37,324 bases of DNA, from the NCBI GenBank assembly GCA_964563975.1, contig CAZLZJ010000019.1:1-37324 (forward strand), read 5' to 3'. This stretch comes from JAAYJR01 sp964563975. GTDB taxonomy: Bacteria; Bacteroidota; Bacteroidia; Bacteroidales; Prolixibacteraceae. The position numbers and the translations under genes were made by a program. Shown in pieces: positions 1-8,785 of the stretch (position 1 is the first letter of the stretch; every line of letters begins with the position of its first letter). The notes below the pieces were generated by a model. The model was not told where the DNA came from, did no database searches, and saw only the letters and a program-made list of their open reading frames with translations.

Positions 1-2
1 CC

Positions 3-1409
3 TCAGTATAAATGATTTTTTAAAAATCCATCAATCTGTTCAACGCTCATTTTTTTGGCAATAATGGTTTTATCATGATTTAAAAGATAAACGCCGGGAG
101 TATAACGAGCATCATAAAGAATTTTAAAACGTGACAAATGTTTTTCATCCCACACATTTACCCAGTTGAAAAGCCCGTATTTTTCAATAAATCCAAGCCA
201 CTCATTTTTGTTATCCATTGAATAAATTGCATAAACTTCCAACCCCTTATCTTTATACTTATTATAAACTTTTGAGTATAGATCGGGCACAAATTCCCCG
301 CAGTGGCTACAGTTGGGTTCATAAATCAAAATAATGGTATATGGCGCCTCTATCTGATGTAAATTAGTATAATCTCCTTCAATACCCCGGAGGGTAAGAT
401 CAGGAGCTGTCATTCCTATCAGGTTATTTTCCAAAAAAAGAACATTTTCCTTTATATTCTCCATCGATTCTTCTGATGCCCAAAATGCTTCACCGGTCAA
501 ATAATACTTTCTGGCAATATCCACAAACAGCGCATCCATACCCATAATTTTGCTGTTTATACTGCTATTTAAAAAAAACGAAACTGCAAACTGAAAAATC
601 CGCGGTGAAAATTTTACCTGATCAATAAAATCCATTATATGATTTTTCACTGAATCATAATTTTGAAAAAGCACCTTGGTAAACCATGTTTCCAATCTGT
701 TTTTATAAAAAGGAGTATATAGAAATCGCTCATCGGTATAGTCAAAATAGTCCCAGAAATGCTCCCTTTGATAGTAGTATTTCATACTTGACAAAAGTGA
801 ATCACTTTTAAGAATTTCAGGCGAAAGAGCAGATTCATCAATTGCAGGAATATGAGCAGCCCATATAAACTTAGCCAGAAATGACTTAGGAAATTTCCGG
901 ACAAGACTGTCTCTGAAATTAATAAGTTCTTCATCTAACCTGTTTAACTCTTTTTGCAACTCAGATTTTCTCTTTAAATCAGCTGTTTCCGCTACCTTTT
1001 TTATCTTATTGCTTTCATCCTGCAGATTCTTTAAAAACAGAACATAATCTACAAAAGAGACACTCTCTTCAGCTCCTTCTATTTTAATATTGTCAATACT
1101 GAACGATTCATTTGTAATTGAAAATTTTTGCCGGGAACCAAGCAAAATATCAAAATGATTTTCCTGATCCAGATAAATTTTATAAAGCCCCTGGGGAAGC
1201 AGTGAATCTGCCACAAATACACCAAACCCTTTTTCATCAAGAGTTATTGTATCTTTGGCATAAATATTTCCAAGATAATATTGAGCCAGAAATATCTCTC
1301 TGCCGGCAGCCTTCTTGAAGTTAACTTCAATATTCAACCTATCTCCAAATGAACTAAATGGTAGAAATATGACAAAAAGTATGATGATTCTATTTATCCG
1401 GTATACCAT
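3..1409 (-). CDS. Envelope thioredoxin-like protein (DUF4369/DUF5106-type, TlpA-like)
   Basis: The 468-residue protein has an N-terminal hydrophobic stretch (about residues 5-22) that looks like a signal peptide. It continues with a beta-rich region (about 25-115) resembling DUF4369, a helical middle part like DUF5106, and a C-terminal thioredoxin fold. The thioredoxin part carries a CxxC motif at residues 367-370 (Cys-Ser-His-Cys) and a Thr-Pro at about 437-438 in the cis-proline position. Proteins of this build sit in the Bacteroidota periplasm or outer-membrane space and are thought to exchange disulfides; the substrate is unknown. The reading frame is complete, ending at the first bases of the window. 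A -7-like box lies about 50 bases upstream. It is divergent from the glycosyltransferase gene. Confidence 0.8.
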   Translation of the reverse strand: MVYRINRIIILFVIFLPFSSFGDRLNIEVNFKKAAGREIFLAQYYLGNIYAKDTITLDEKGFGVFVADSLLPQGLYKIYLDQENHFDILLGSRQKFSITNESFSIDNIKIEGAEESVSFVDYVLFLKNLQDESNKIKKVAETADLKRKSELQKELNRLDEELINFRDSLVRKFPKSFLAKFIWAAHIPAIDESALSPEILKSDSLLSSMKYYYQREHFWDYFDYTDERFLYTPFYKNRLETWFTKVLFQNYDSVKNHIMDFIDQVKFSPRIFQFAVSFFLNSSINSKIMGMDALFVDIARKYYLTGEAFWASEESMENIKENVLFLENNLIGMTAPDLTLRGIEGDYTNLHQIEAPYTIILIYEPNCSHCGEFVPDLYSKVYNKYKDKGLEVYAIYSMDNKNEWLGFIEKYGLFNWVNVWDEKHLSRFKILYDARYTPGVYLLNHDKTIIAKKMSVEQIDGFLKNHLY

Positions 1410-1459
1410 TTTATTATATTATTTCAGGAAAATAATAGATAAAAAATAAAATATGTTGC

Positions 1460-1467
1460 CAAAAATA
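1460..1467 (-). promoter_or_regulatory. Candidate -7 box for the thioredoxin-like gene
   Basis: Read on the minus strand this is TATTTTTG, a match to the Bacteroidota -7 element TAnnTTTG. It would start a transcript with a leader of about 45 bases. No good -33 TTTG is found at the usual 19-21 base spacing, so support is partial. Confidence 0.3.
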
Positions 1468-1526
1468 TAGTTTATTACTTTAATTTAAGGCCACTATCAA
1501 TAATTAATTAAAATCGTTAAATCCAA

Positions 1527-2423
1527 ATGCTGTCAGTCAATATTCCTGTTTATAATACAGAAGTAAGCGATCTGGTCATGCAGATAAAAATTCAGGCAGA
1601 AGCTTTATCAATTGATTATGACATAAAAATTTATGATGACTATTCTAAAGAGAGCTTCAAATTAAAAAACAGATGGCTGTCAGCTGTTCCCAATGTTATT
1701 TACCGGGAAATGGACAAAAATATTGGAAGATCTGCCATCAGAAATAAAATGGGCCTTGACTCGGGGCGGAATTACCAACTTTTTATAGATGCTGACTCTA
1801 AATTAATTAATGAAAGATATCTTGAAAATTACTTGAATCTGGCGTCTCCTCAATGTGTAATATGCGGTGGTACAACTTACTCAGAGAAAAAGCCCGAAGA
1901 TTTTAAAAAAATACTCAGATGGAAATACGGGCACAAAAGAGAAGCTGTCACAGCAAAAAAGCGTACCGCCAAAAAGGGATTTATCATCTCTTCAAACAAC
2001 CTGTTTATTGCAAAAAATCTTTTTAGAAAAATCCATTTCAGGGAAGAGCTCAATTCATACGGACATGAAGATACAATGCTTGGTCTTGACCTCCATTTAA
2101 ACGGAACTGAGCCCTTACATATTGACAACCCTGTTATGCATACAGGAATTGAAGATTCTGCCATTTTTATAGAAAAGACAAAACATGCATTGGAAAACCT
2201 TATGCAAATTTCAAAAAATATTGGCCAACATAAAACAATTTTAAGCAGCAGAATAAATTTTTTAAAACAGTATGAAAAGTTGACAAAAGCAGTCCCTTTG
2301 CCATTAATAAAATGGTTTTTCATCCAAACCCGCCCTCTTTTGGAGAAACATCTCACGGGAAAAAACCCCGGACTGTTTTTGTTTGACCTCTATAAAATAG
2401 GATATTACGCTTCTATAAGCTGA
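1527..2423 (+). CDS. Family 2 glycosyltransferase
   Basis: The 298-residue protein is a GT-A fold transferase. It has the N-terminal nucleotide-binding strand (SVNIPVYN at 3-10), a DD pair at 37-38, the metal-binding DxD at 88-90 (Asp-Ala-Asp within FIDAD) and an acceptor-side GHED at 179-182. A His at 205 could be an additional ligand. This arrangement is typical of GT2 enzymes that transfer a sugar from a nucleotide sugar to a glycan or lipid acceptor. There is no transmembrane anchor, so it is probably cytosolic. Donor and acceptor cannot be told. It is a single-gene unit, divergent from the gene before it and convergent with the one after, so context does not place it in a polysaccharide cluster. 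Confidence 0.85.
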   Translation: MLSVNIPVYNTEVSDLVMQIKIQAEALSIDYDIKIYDDYSKESFKLKNRWLSAVPNVIYREMDKNIGRSAIRNKMGLDSGRNYQLFIDADSKLINERYLENYLNLASPQCVICGGTTYSEKKPEDFKKILRWKYGHKREAVTAKKRTAKKGFIISSNNLFIAKNLFRKIHFREELNSYGHEDTMLGLDLHLNGTEPLHIDNPVMHTGIEDSAIFIEKTKHALENLMQISKNIGQHKTILSSRINFLKQYEKLTKAVPLPLIKWFFIQTRPLLEKHLTGKNPGLFLFDLYKIGYYASIS

Positions 2424-2432
2424 CAATCAAAG

Positions 2433-2459
2433 CCCTGCAATCTATCGTTTTTTGCAGGG
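2433..2459. terminator. Bidirectional hairpin between convergent genes
   Basis: CCCTGCAA at 2433-2440 pairs perfectly with TTGCAGGG at 2452-2459. It lies between the stop of the glycosyltransferase and the stop of the convergent exported protein. The tails are only moderately T-rich on either strand. Confidence 0.55.
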
Positions 2460-2461
2460 AT

Positions 2462-3151
2462 TTAAAGTGAATTATAATATTGTACCAATTTAATCAAATC
2501 ATCAACCCGATTTATTTTGATCTTATTTTTTCTGATAAATTCCTCTGCTTCCTTTCCATGGTTTGAAAAAAGCTCTTCAATATCTCTCTTTTTTGATATC
2601 AGTCCGGCAGGTTCTTTGTCAACTCTTATATAATACTCATCAGGTCCTCTTATAAACTTCGGAGGTTTAGCCTCTGTATATGCGCCTGCCTTCTGTGCAT
2701 CTTCAAATATAACCCGGGGGCGCAAATAGAGGGTGGCATTACCTTTTTCAAGAACAATAAAAAAACCCCGTTTTATTTTTTTAAGTTGCAAATAAACCGA
2801 ATACTCTAATGTTGTTTCTCCAAATTCAACTTTATCAATAACTTCAGGAACCGACAAAACCTGCAATGATCCATCATCAGCCTGAAACTCAACCCGGTCG
2901 TTAAATATGTTATAACGAAGAGGCAATCCCTCAAACTTAACTTTGGATGTCATATATACAGCCCCTTCCACAAAGTCATCTTCCAGATAGGGAGATCCTT
3001 CAATATCATATTCTGTCAGTGTCTTTTTCCACTCACCACGTTCCAGTTTATTAATATTAAAAAAATCTGCCGCCTTCATTATCTCATATGTTGTTTGAGC
3101 ATGGAGGGAAAAACTTATAAGCAGCATCAAAAGAGATAAATAAAAATTCAT
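2462..3151 (-). CDS. Exported protein of unknown function
   Basis: I do not recognise this family. Taking the ATG at 3149-3151 gives 229 residues beginning with a clean signal peptide: a hydrophobic leucine-rich core followed by LHAQ, a typical Bacteroidota cleavage site. The frame is open to 3202, but that start adds 17 residues ahead of the signal peptide and looks wrong. The mature part is rich in charged residues and beta-prone, with no cysteine and no membrane segment, so it is probably periplasmic or outer-membrane associated. It stands alone, convergent with the glycosyltransferase, and lies downstream of the Rnf operon on the same strand, about 150 bases after rnfA. Confidence 0.7.
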   Translation of the reverse strand: MNFYLSLLMLLISFSLHAQTTYEIMKAADFFNINKLERGEWKKTLTEYDIEGSPYLEDDFVEGAVYMTSKVKFEGLPLRYNIFNDRVEFQADDGSLQVLSVPEVIDKVEFGETTLEYSVYLQLKKIKRGFFIVLEKGNATLYLRPRVIFEDAQKAGAYTEAKPPKFIRGPDEYYIRVDKEPAGLISKKRDIEELFSNHGKEAEEFIRKNKIKINRVDDLIKLVQYYNSL

Positions 3152-3298
3152 CAGTAAAAAATTATATTTACAAAAAGAATATTTAAAGCCAAAAGCCCCC
3201 ATTCATCAAATAACAACTATTATTTCCCTTATCGGATTTAAATTGATTATCCGAATTTACTGTTAAAAATCCTTTTATAAAAATAAATATTCCACAAA

Positions 3299-3871
3299 TC
3301 AGACTAATCCTGAAAACCCCATAAAAGCCATTGCCAGAATTCCCGCAGTGATCAGTGCAATTGGAGTGCCATTCAGTCCTTTTGGAACATTTTGCATATC
3401 CAGGTGTTCTCTAATACCGGCAAAAATTACCAGGGCCAGGCCAAATCCAATAGCATTTGAAATAGCAAATACCACCCCTTCTATTAGATTAAACTCATTT
3501 TGAATAGTCAGAATTGCCACACCTAAAATTGTGCAATTGGTAGTAATTAACGGCAAAAATATACCAAGTGCCTGATATAGAGCAGGGCTGACTTTTTTAA
3601 GGATTATTTCAACTAATTGAACAAGAAAGGCAATAACCAGAATAAAGGCAATTGTTTGCAGAAATGCAAGCCCCAGGGGGTTTAACAGAAAAACCTGTAT
3701 AAGATATGTAGCAATAGTAGCCATAACCATAACAAATGCAACTGCCCCGGCCATACCGGCAGCGGTTGACAGACGTTTGGAGACTCCTAAGAATGGGCAT
3801 ATCCCCAGAAATTGCATCAACACAATATTGTTTACCAATACTGCACTTAAAATTATCACAAAATAGTTCAT
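3299..3871 (-). CDS. rnfA: Rnf/Rsx electron transport complex subunit A
   Basis: The 190-residue integral membrane protein has about six hydrophobic helices and is full length for RnfA. Cys25 (in the ICPFLG stretch) and Cys113 (in NCTILG) sit in the two half-membrane positions where RnfA and RnfE together hold a membrane-embedded iron-sulfur centre in studied Rnf and Nqr complexes. RnfA pairs with RnfE in the ion-conducting core. Its start overlaps the rnfE stop by four bases, which implies translational coupling. It is the last gene of the operon. Confidence 0.95.
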   Translation of the reverse strand: MNYFVIILSAVLVNNIVLMQFLGICPFLGVSKRLSTAAGMAGAVAFVMVMATIATYLIQVFLLNPLGLAFLQTIAFILVIAFLVQLVEIILKKVSPALYQALGIFLPLITTNCTILGVAILTIQNEFNLIEGVVFAISNAIGFGLALVIFAGIREHLDMQNVPKGLNGTPIALITAGILAMAFMGFSGLV

Positions 3872-4461
3872 CTCTTTTTCTCCTTATTAACCATATTTAT
3901 AAAAGCGATGAGATATCCAAGCACAATGAAGGCTCCGGGTGCCAGCACAAAAAGAAGGGTGACATAATTTTCGGGATAAACAGGAATATCAAATATCTTT
4001 CCACTCCCTAACAACTCACGTATAGCTCCCAGCAAAACAAGCGCAAAACTAAAACCAAGACCCATCCCGAGTCCATCAAGAGCTGAGCTGAATATACTAT
4101 TTTTTGAAGCAAATGCTTCAGCCCTTCCAAGCACAATACAATTAACAACAATAAGCGGGATAAAAATCCCAAGGCTTTTATAGAGCGCAGGTGCATAAGC
4201 CTCCATAATAAGCTCTACTACAGTCACAAACGTAGCAATAATAACAATAAAAGAAGGTATTCGAACCTTATCCGGTATTAAATCTTTGATTAGCGATATT
4301 GCAATGTTAGACATCAGCAATACAAATGTAACAGCAAGGCCCATACCCAAACCGTTTATGGCTGAAGAGGTTGTACCTAAAGTAGGGCACATACCTAACA
4401 GGAGCACAAATACCGGATTCTCCTTTATTAAACCTTTTGAGAAAATTTTCCAGTTATCCAT
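3868..4461 (-). CDS. rnfE: Rnf/Rsx electron transport complex subunit E
   Basis: With the ATG at 4459-4461 the protein is 197 residues with about six membrane helices. It is a homologue of RnfA in inverted topology, and again has paired cysteines in MCPTLG (Cys25) and NCIVLG (Cys108) for the shared iron-sulfur centre. The frame is open to 4506, but that start would overlap rnfG by 35 bases and add 15 residues not expected in the family, so the internal ATG, 10 bases after the rnfG stop, is preferred. It forms the ion-translocating membrane core with RnfA and RnfD. Confidence 0.93.
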   Translation of the reverse strand: MDNWKIFSKGLIKENPVFVLLLGMCPTLGTTSSAINGLGMGLAVTFVLLMSNIAISLIKDLIPDKVRIPSFIVIIATFVTVVELIMEAYAPALYKSLGIFIPLIVVNCIVLGRAEAFASKNSIFSSALDGLGMGLGFSFALVLLGAIRELLGSGKIFDIPVYPENYVTLLFVLAPGAFIVLGYLIAFINMVNKEKKR

Positions 4462-4471
4462 AATAGTTAAA

Positions 4472-5080
4472 TTATTCCCCGGAGATACCGGGAATTTCAT
4501 TTTCACTCTCTTTAAATACCTTATAAGCCTTTACGAGGGCATCAAGGAAAGCACGGGACGATATTGTGGAAGCCGTTATTGCATCTATATCTCCGCCATC
4601 TTTGGTAACTTCAAATCTGTACAATTCAGGATTTTTACCTATAATACATTGTCCCGGTTTTTCGTCATTGCTGAACCAGCTATCCATTTTTGATCCAAGT
4701 CCGGGTGTTTCAGCATGTTCCAATACCTGATAACCTGAAAAAATTCCTGAATTATCAATTCCTGCCATTATTGTTATCAGCCCGCTAAAACCCCTTTTGG
4801 AAAACGTTTTTACAGCAACACCAATAAATTGTCCACCATTATATGCAGGATATAGCTCTATAGTGTCCCTGTCCGGTCCATCAGCTATTTTAAGCGGATC
4901 GCCCAACCTGTCAAAATCAGGTAATATTTTACTTATGGCTTCATTTTGAGCTTTAGTTTTAGAAGTTTTTATTGCTTCTTTTGTCAATTCATAAACAAAA
5001 CCCAGGGTAAATGCAGCAATAAAAGTAACAGCAAAAAGTGCTAAAAACATATTTAAAAATGTTGATTCGCGTTTTGCCAT
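4472..5080 (-). CDS. rnfG: Rnf/Rsx electron transport complex subunit G (covalent FMN)
   Basis: The 202-residue protein has one N-terminal membrane helix (about residues 10-30) and a periplasmic FMN-binding domain. Near the C-terminus the motif TAST-I-S-S places Thr172 at the position where FMN is attached through a phosphoester in RnfG and NqrC. The start is decided by a strong GGAGGA Shine-Dalgarno nine to ten bases before the ATG at 5078-5080. An upstream in-frame TTG at 5095 would put this ribosome site inside the coding region and is rejected. The gene begins one base after the rnfD stop. RnfG passes electrons across the periplasmic face between RnfD and the rest of the complex. Confidence 0.93.
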   Translation of the reverse strand: MAKRESTFLNMFLALFAVTFIAAFTLGFVYELTKEAIKTSKTKAQNEAISKILPDFDRLGDPLKIADGPDRDTIELYPAYNGGQFIGVAVKTFSKRGFSGLITIMAGIDNSGIFSGYQVLEHAETPGLGSKMDSWFSNDEKPGQCIIGKNPELYRFEVTKDGGDIDAITASTISSRAFLDALVKAYKVFKESENEIPGISGE

Positions 5081-5081
5081 A

Positions 5082-6062
5082 TTATTTTCCTCCAAAACGT
5101 TTAGGTTTACAATACATATTCAATAAGGGTGTAAAAGCATTCATAATTAAAATGGCAAATGAAACACCTTCAGGGTAAGCTCCAAATAATCTGATAAAAA
5201 TAGTAATAACACCGATTCCCGCACCGTATATAATCTGTCCTTTGGGAGTCATAGGTGACGACACCATATCTGTGGCCATAAATATTGCTCCAAGCATTAG
5301 CCCTCCCGTCAATATATGATAAACAGGATTTATATATTCATTGGGGTCTGAAAGCCAGAAAAGCCCGGATACCAGCACAACAGCTGCTATAACAGATACC
5401 GGTATATGCCAGGTTATTACTTTTCGGAATAACAGGTAAATCCCGCCTATTAAAAGCAGTAAAGCTGATATCTCTCCAAGGGAGCCGCCTGAATAGCCTA
5501 ACAAAAGATCAGAAACCGGAGGCATATTATCTATCATCTCTGAGACAGGTATCCCTCTCGCCATCCCTGCTTTTATTAAAGCAAGAGGAGTTGCAGAAGT
5601 CACCATATCAACCCCTTCTCTGGAAACCGTTGCCCAGGTATTCATCTGCACGGGAAAAGATATTAGCAGAAAAACCCTTCCAACAAGTGCCGGGTTAAAA
5701 ATGTTGCAACCAAGCCCGCCAAAAGACATTTTTCCAATCCCTATGGCTACAATTGCCCCGATAATAATTATCCACCATGGCAAACCGGAGGGAACATTAA
5801 AAGCCAGCAATATACCTGTCACCAATGCGGAACCGTCGCTAACGGTTGGCTTTTGCTTCATTAAAAACTTTTGAATCAAATACTCAACCCCCAGACAAGC
5901 AGCAACTGAAATTGCCATAACCAGCAAACTGTCAAATCCGAAAATAAACAGGGACCACAAAAGTGCAGGAAGTAAGGCAACAACAACCCTATACATAATC
6001 TTTCCGGTGGAATCTTTAGAATAGAGATGAGGTGAAAGTGAAACGGTAAAAAATTTATCCAT
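5082..6062 (-). CDS. rnfD: Rnf/Rsx electron transport complex subunit D (covalent FMN)
   Basis: The 326-residue protein has eight to ten hydrophobic helices and belongs to the NqrB/RnfD family. The motif TSAT at residues 155-158 marks Thr158 as the likely covalent FMN site. The GFGG-like segment KMSFGGLGCNIFNPAL (about 111-126) is a typical conserved loop. RnfD is the large ion-translocating subunit; the sequence alone does not tell Na+ from H+. It sits between rnfC (46-base gap) and rnfG (one-base gap), in the canonical order. No separate flavin transferase (ApbE) is present in this window although two subunits need it. Confidence 0.95.
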   Translation of the reverse strand: MDKFFTVSLSPHLYSKDSTGKIMYRVVVALLPALLWSLFIFGFDSLLVMAISVAACLGVEYLIQKFLMKQKPTVSDGSALVTGILLAFNVPSGLPWWIIIIGAIVAIGIGKMSFGGLGCNIFNPALVGRVFLLISFPVQMNTWATVSREGVDMVTSATPLALIKAGMARGIPVSEMIDNMPPVSDLLLGYSGGSLGEISALLLLIGGIYLLFRKVITWHIPVSVIAAVVLVSGLFWLSDPNEYINPVYHILTGGLMLGAIFMATDMVSSPMTPKGQIIYGAGIGVITIFIRLFGAYPEGVSFAILIMNAFTPLLNMYCKPKRFGGK

Positions 6063-6108
6063 ATTTTATTTATTTATAATCTGGCACACTCAGACTATTC
6101 CATACTAA

Positions 6109-7440
6109 TTATTTTTTCCTTGTCCTGATAATTTGCCCTGTTTTAACCTTGCCATAACGAATATAATCCAGCAACGGTCTTTTAGAAGGGCAAATATAAC
6201 TGCAGGAACCACATTCAATACAATCCATAATCCTCTCTTTCTCAAGAGTATCAAAAAGGCCTTTTTGAGAAGCCGTCATAAGCAGATATGGTTCCAGCCC
6301 CATGGGGCAGGCACTGACACATCTTGCACAACGGATACATTCAATAGCCTCCCGGCGCTGCGACTCATCTTTATTTATCAAAACAATACCGGAAGTACCC
6401 TTTGTAACAGGTATTTCCGGATGAGTAACCGCCAGCCCCATCATAGGTCCTCCGGAAATAATTTTACCTGTATCTCCGGGTAAGCCTCCTGCAGCTTTAA
6501 TCAGTACTGATACAGGAGTTCCTATCCTGACTCTAAAATTAGACGGTTTTACCAATCCTTTTCCTGTAATTGTTACAACTCTATCAATCAGAGGTTTATT
6601 TTTCCATACTGCTTCATAAACTGCAAAAGCAGTGCCTACATTAGAAACAATTGCTCCTACTGCCGCAGGCAGAGCACCGGAAGGAACTTCTCTGCCTGTA
6701 ACAGCTTTAATAAGCTGTTTTTCACCCCCCTGCGGATATTTTACTTTTAACCCAACAACTTTTATCCCGTTAATATGTTTCAATTTTTCGGCAAACAGGC
6801 TGATTGCATCAGATTTATTTTTTTCAATTCCGATAGCTGCCTCACTAACCTTAAGAGCTTTCATTAAAAGCTTAGTGCCGGAAATTATTTCATCAGCTTT
6901 TTCTAACATCAATCTATGGTCAGACGTAAGATAAGGTTCACATTCCACACCATTAATCAGAAGGATATCAATTTTCATCCCTTTGGGGGGTATAAGCTTT
7001 ACATGGGTAGGAAAGGTTGCCCCACCCAATCCGACAATACCTGCCTTTTGAATTTTATCAATTATTTCCCGGCTCTCAATATCGTATTCCTCAGCTAATT
7101 TATCAGATCTGTCAATATCCCCGGTCCATTCATCTCCTTCAACATTTATATAAATACCTTGCCGGGGATACCCCGAGCTATCTTCCATACTATCAATCTT
7201 ACTTACAGTGCCCGATACTGAAGAGTGGATATTTGCAGAAACAAATCCACTGCCTTCGGCAATCAGCTGACCCGTTTTTACAAAATCCCTTCTTTTAACC
7301 ACAGGCAAGGCAGGCGATCCTATATGCTGAGCCAAAGGTATAAACACCAAAGAAGGAAGGGGTAAATCTTCAATTGGCTTCTCAGCCGACACTTTATTTT
7401 CGGGTGGATGAACTCCTCCGATTTTGAACGTCTTTAGCAT
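6109..7440 (-). CDS. rnfC: Rnf/Rsx electron transport complex subunit C (NADH site, two 4Fe-4S)
   Basis: From the ATG at 7438-7440 the protein is 443 residues. It opens with the characteristic FKIGGVHPPENK region, then a biotinyl-like fold, and a glycine-rich GLGGATFPTHVK at 137-148 of the NuoF-like NADH/FMN domain. Two ferredoxin-type cluster motifs follow: Cys368, 371, 374, 378 and Cys407, 410, 413, 417. RnfC is the cytoplasmic subunit that exchanges electrons with NAD+. An upstream in-frame TTG at 7470 overlaps rnfB and is not needed: the ATG lies seven bases after the rnfB stop and is preceded by GAGAAAAG. Confidence 0.95.
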   Translation of the reverse strand: MLKTFKIGGVHPPENKVSAEKPIEDLPLPSLVFIPLAQHIGSPALPVVKRRDFVKTGQLIAEGSGFVSANIHSSVSGTVSKIDSMEDSSGYPRQGIYINVEGDEWTGDIDRSDKLAEEYDIESREIIDKIQKAGIVGLGGATFPTHVKLIPPKGMKIDILLINGVECEPYLTSDHRLMLEKADEIISGTKLLMKALKVSEAAIGIEKNKSDAISLFAEKLKHINGIKVVGLKVKYPQGGEKQLIKAVTGREVPSGALPAAVGAIVSNVGTAFAVYEAVWKNKPLIDRVVTITGKGLVKPSNFRVRIGTPVSVLIKAAGGLPGDTGKIISGGPMMGLAVTHPEIPVTKGTSGIVLINKDESQRREAIECIRCARCVSACPMGLEPYLLMTASQKGLFDTLEKERIMDCIECGSCSYICPSKRPLLDYIRYGKVKTGQIIRTRKK

Positions 7441-7447
7441 TCTTTTC

Positions 7448-8299
7448 TCATTTAAGAATAGTTTTTTCAATTACTTTAGCCGGTGGAAAATTTAATTCCA
7501 GGATTGCACCTGTTGGGCAAACAGGTTCACATTTACGACACAACTTACATTTATCGGAATCAATAAATGCCAAATTATTTTCAAGGGTAATTGCATCAAA
7601 CCTGCACTCTTTTACGCATTTTCCACACCCTATACATGCAACTTTACAAGCTTTTCTGGCAGCAGCCCCTCTATCCTGGTTTCTACATGCCACTACAATT
7701 TTACGATTTTTAGGAAATTTCTTTCTTAACTCAATAAGGTTTTTGGGACACGCTTCAATACAAGCTCCGCAAGCAACACAATTATCATCAATAATTAACG
7801 GCACTCCTGTTTCCGGCCTTAATTCTATTGCATTAAAATCACATGCCTCATAGCAATCCCCATACCCCAAACATCCCCATTGGCAGTCAGTTCTGCCACT
7901 ATAAGTCATCGCTTCTATTTCACAACTCTTTACTCCGTCATAATTACTTGTATTTGGACGGAACTCACATAAACCATTACAGCGAATAAATGCTACACGG
8001 GGATCTTTTTTGAGAGCAACCAAACCCAGAATATCAGCCACTTTCGCCATAACATCATTACCACCTGCAGGACAATAAAAATCTGCAAGATCGGGAGCTT
8101 TTACACACACTTCTGCAAAAGCACGGCAACCGGCATAGCCGCATCCCCCGCAATTGGCTCCGGGCAGTGCTTTTTCCACCTCATCAATCCGGGGATCTTC
8201 ATAAACTTTAAATTTTTGAGCAACCAAAAATAAAATAACAGCAGCTGAACCACCCATTATACTTAATGCAGTTATTGTATATACAATTGTTATACTCAT
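7448..8299 (-). CDS. rnfB: Rnf/Rsx electron transport complex subunit B (polyferredoxin)
   Basis: The 283-residue protein has one N-terminal membrane helix (about 6-28) and a cysteine-rich cytoplasmic part. Its clusters are Cys50, 53, 58, 76 (the Fe-S domain typical of RnfB), a set at Cys139, 143, 149, 153, and three ferredoxin CxxCxxCxxxC motifs beginning at Cys174, 222 and 251. This makes room for about five to six 4Fe-4S centres, more than the three of the E. coli type and closer to RnfB of strict anaerobes. RnfB takes electrons from reduced ferredoxin and feeds the membrane subunits. It starts three bases after the stop of the RseC-like gene. Confidence 0.95.
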   Translation of the reverse strand: MSITIVYTITALSIMGGSAAVILFLVAQKFKVYEDPRIDEVEKALPGANCGGCGYAGCRAFAEVCVKAPDLADFYCPAGGNDVMAKVADILGLVALKKDPRVAFIRCNGLCEFRPNTSNYDGVKSCEIEAMTYSGRTDCQWGCLGYGDCYEACDFNAIELRPETGVPLIIDDNCVACGACIEACPKNLIELRKKFPKNRKIVVACRNQDRGAAARKACKVACIGCGKCVKECRFDAITLENNLAFIDSDKCKLCRKCEPVCPTGAILELNFPPAKVIEKTILK

Positions 8300-8302
8300 A
8301 TT

Positions 8303-8707
8303 TTAATCAATTTTTTCTAACTCAAACCTAAATGTTTTTTTAAAAGAGTCCCTGAAAAAATATAATCCGGCATAATAAGGGACCAGTACACCTATAGCTA
8401 TTAAAGCCGACAAAGCTTCATCCGAAGTAAGTGTAAAAATAACAAACAATATAAAAATAACAAGTAACAATGGCAGAATATATCCGTAAAGCAAAGCTTT
8501 GGCCCCAAGAGACTCTTTCATTGTCACAGTTATAAATTGTCCCGGCAGGAATCCATGCTCTTCACAGGGAATTTGAATTTCCTTTTCTTCCGATTCAGTT
8601 GCTAAGCATACCTCTTTTGCATGACAGCCCGAACATGCTGATCCACTATTTACCGTTACAACCAAAAAATGGTCTGAAACTCTTTTAATCTTGGCTTTAT
8701 GTTTAAT
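8303..8707 (-). CDS. RseC/MucC-family membrane protein, first gene of the Rnf operon, apparent AUU start
   Basis: The family core is clear: an N-terminal cytosolic domain with SACSGCHAK and a later cysteine (the CxxC...C pattern of RseC), then two membrane helices separated by a short turn. RseC helps the Rnf/Rsx complex keep SoxR reduced in enterobacteria; in Bacteroidota the gene routinely precedes rnfB and its role is unproven. The start is odd. The only ATG, GTG or TTG in frame after the upstream stop at 8738-8740 is a TTG at 8663-8665, which would remove the first conserved beta strand. The frame upstream reads IIKHKAKIKRV and matches the family N-terminus, so an ATT at 8705-8707 or 8708-8710 is the likely start. 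This gives 134-135 residues; the TTG gives 120. Confidence 0.75.
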   Translation of the reverse strand: MKHKAKIKRVSDHFLVVTVNSGSACSGCHAKEVCLATESEEKEIQIPCEEHGFLPGQFITVTMKESLGAKALLYGYILPLLLVIFILFVIFTLTSDEALSALIAIGVLVPYYAGLYFFRDSFKKTFRFELEKID

Positions 8708-8748
8708 AATTGTCTTCGTTTTTAAATTATTTTGCTATTTACAGGTTA

Positions 8749-8785
8749 CAAATTTAGTGTTTTGTTCAAATGCAGAGATATCAAA
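8749..8785 (-). promoter_or_regulatory. Candidate Rnf operon promoter
   Basis: On the minus strand the -7 box TAAATTTG lies at 8749-8756, and a TTTG lies at 8782-8785. The 25-base spacing is longer than the usual 19-21. The predicted transcript start near 8742 gives a leader of about 35 bases to the proposed AUU start and leaves no room for an upstream ATG. Confidence 0.3.

Noticed and set aside
5081..5095. Upstream TTG start for rnfG
   Set aside because: It would overlap rnfD and place the strong GGAGGA ribosome site inside the gene. The ATG at 5080 is far better supported.
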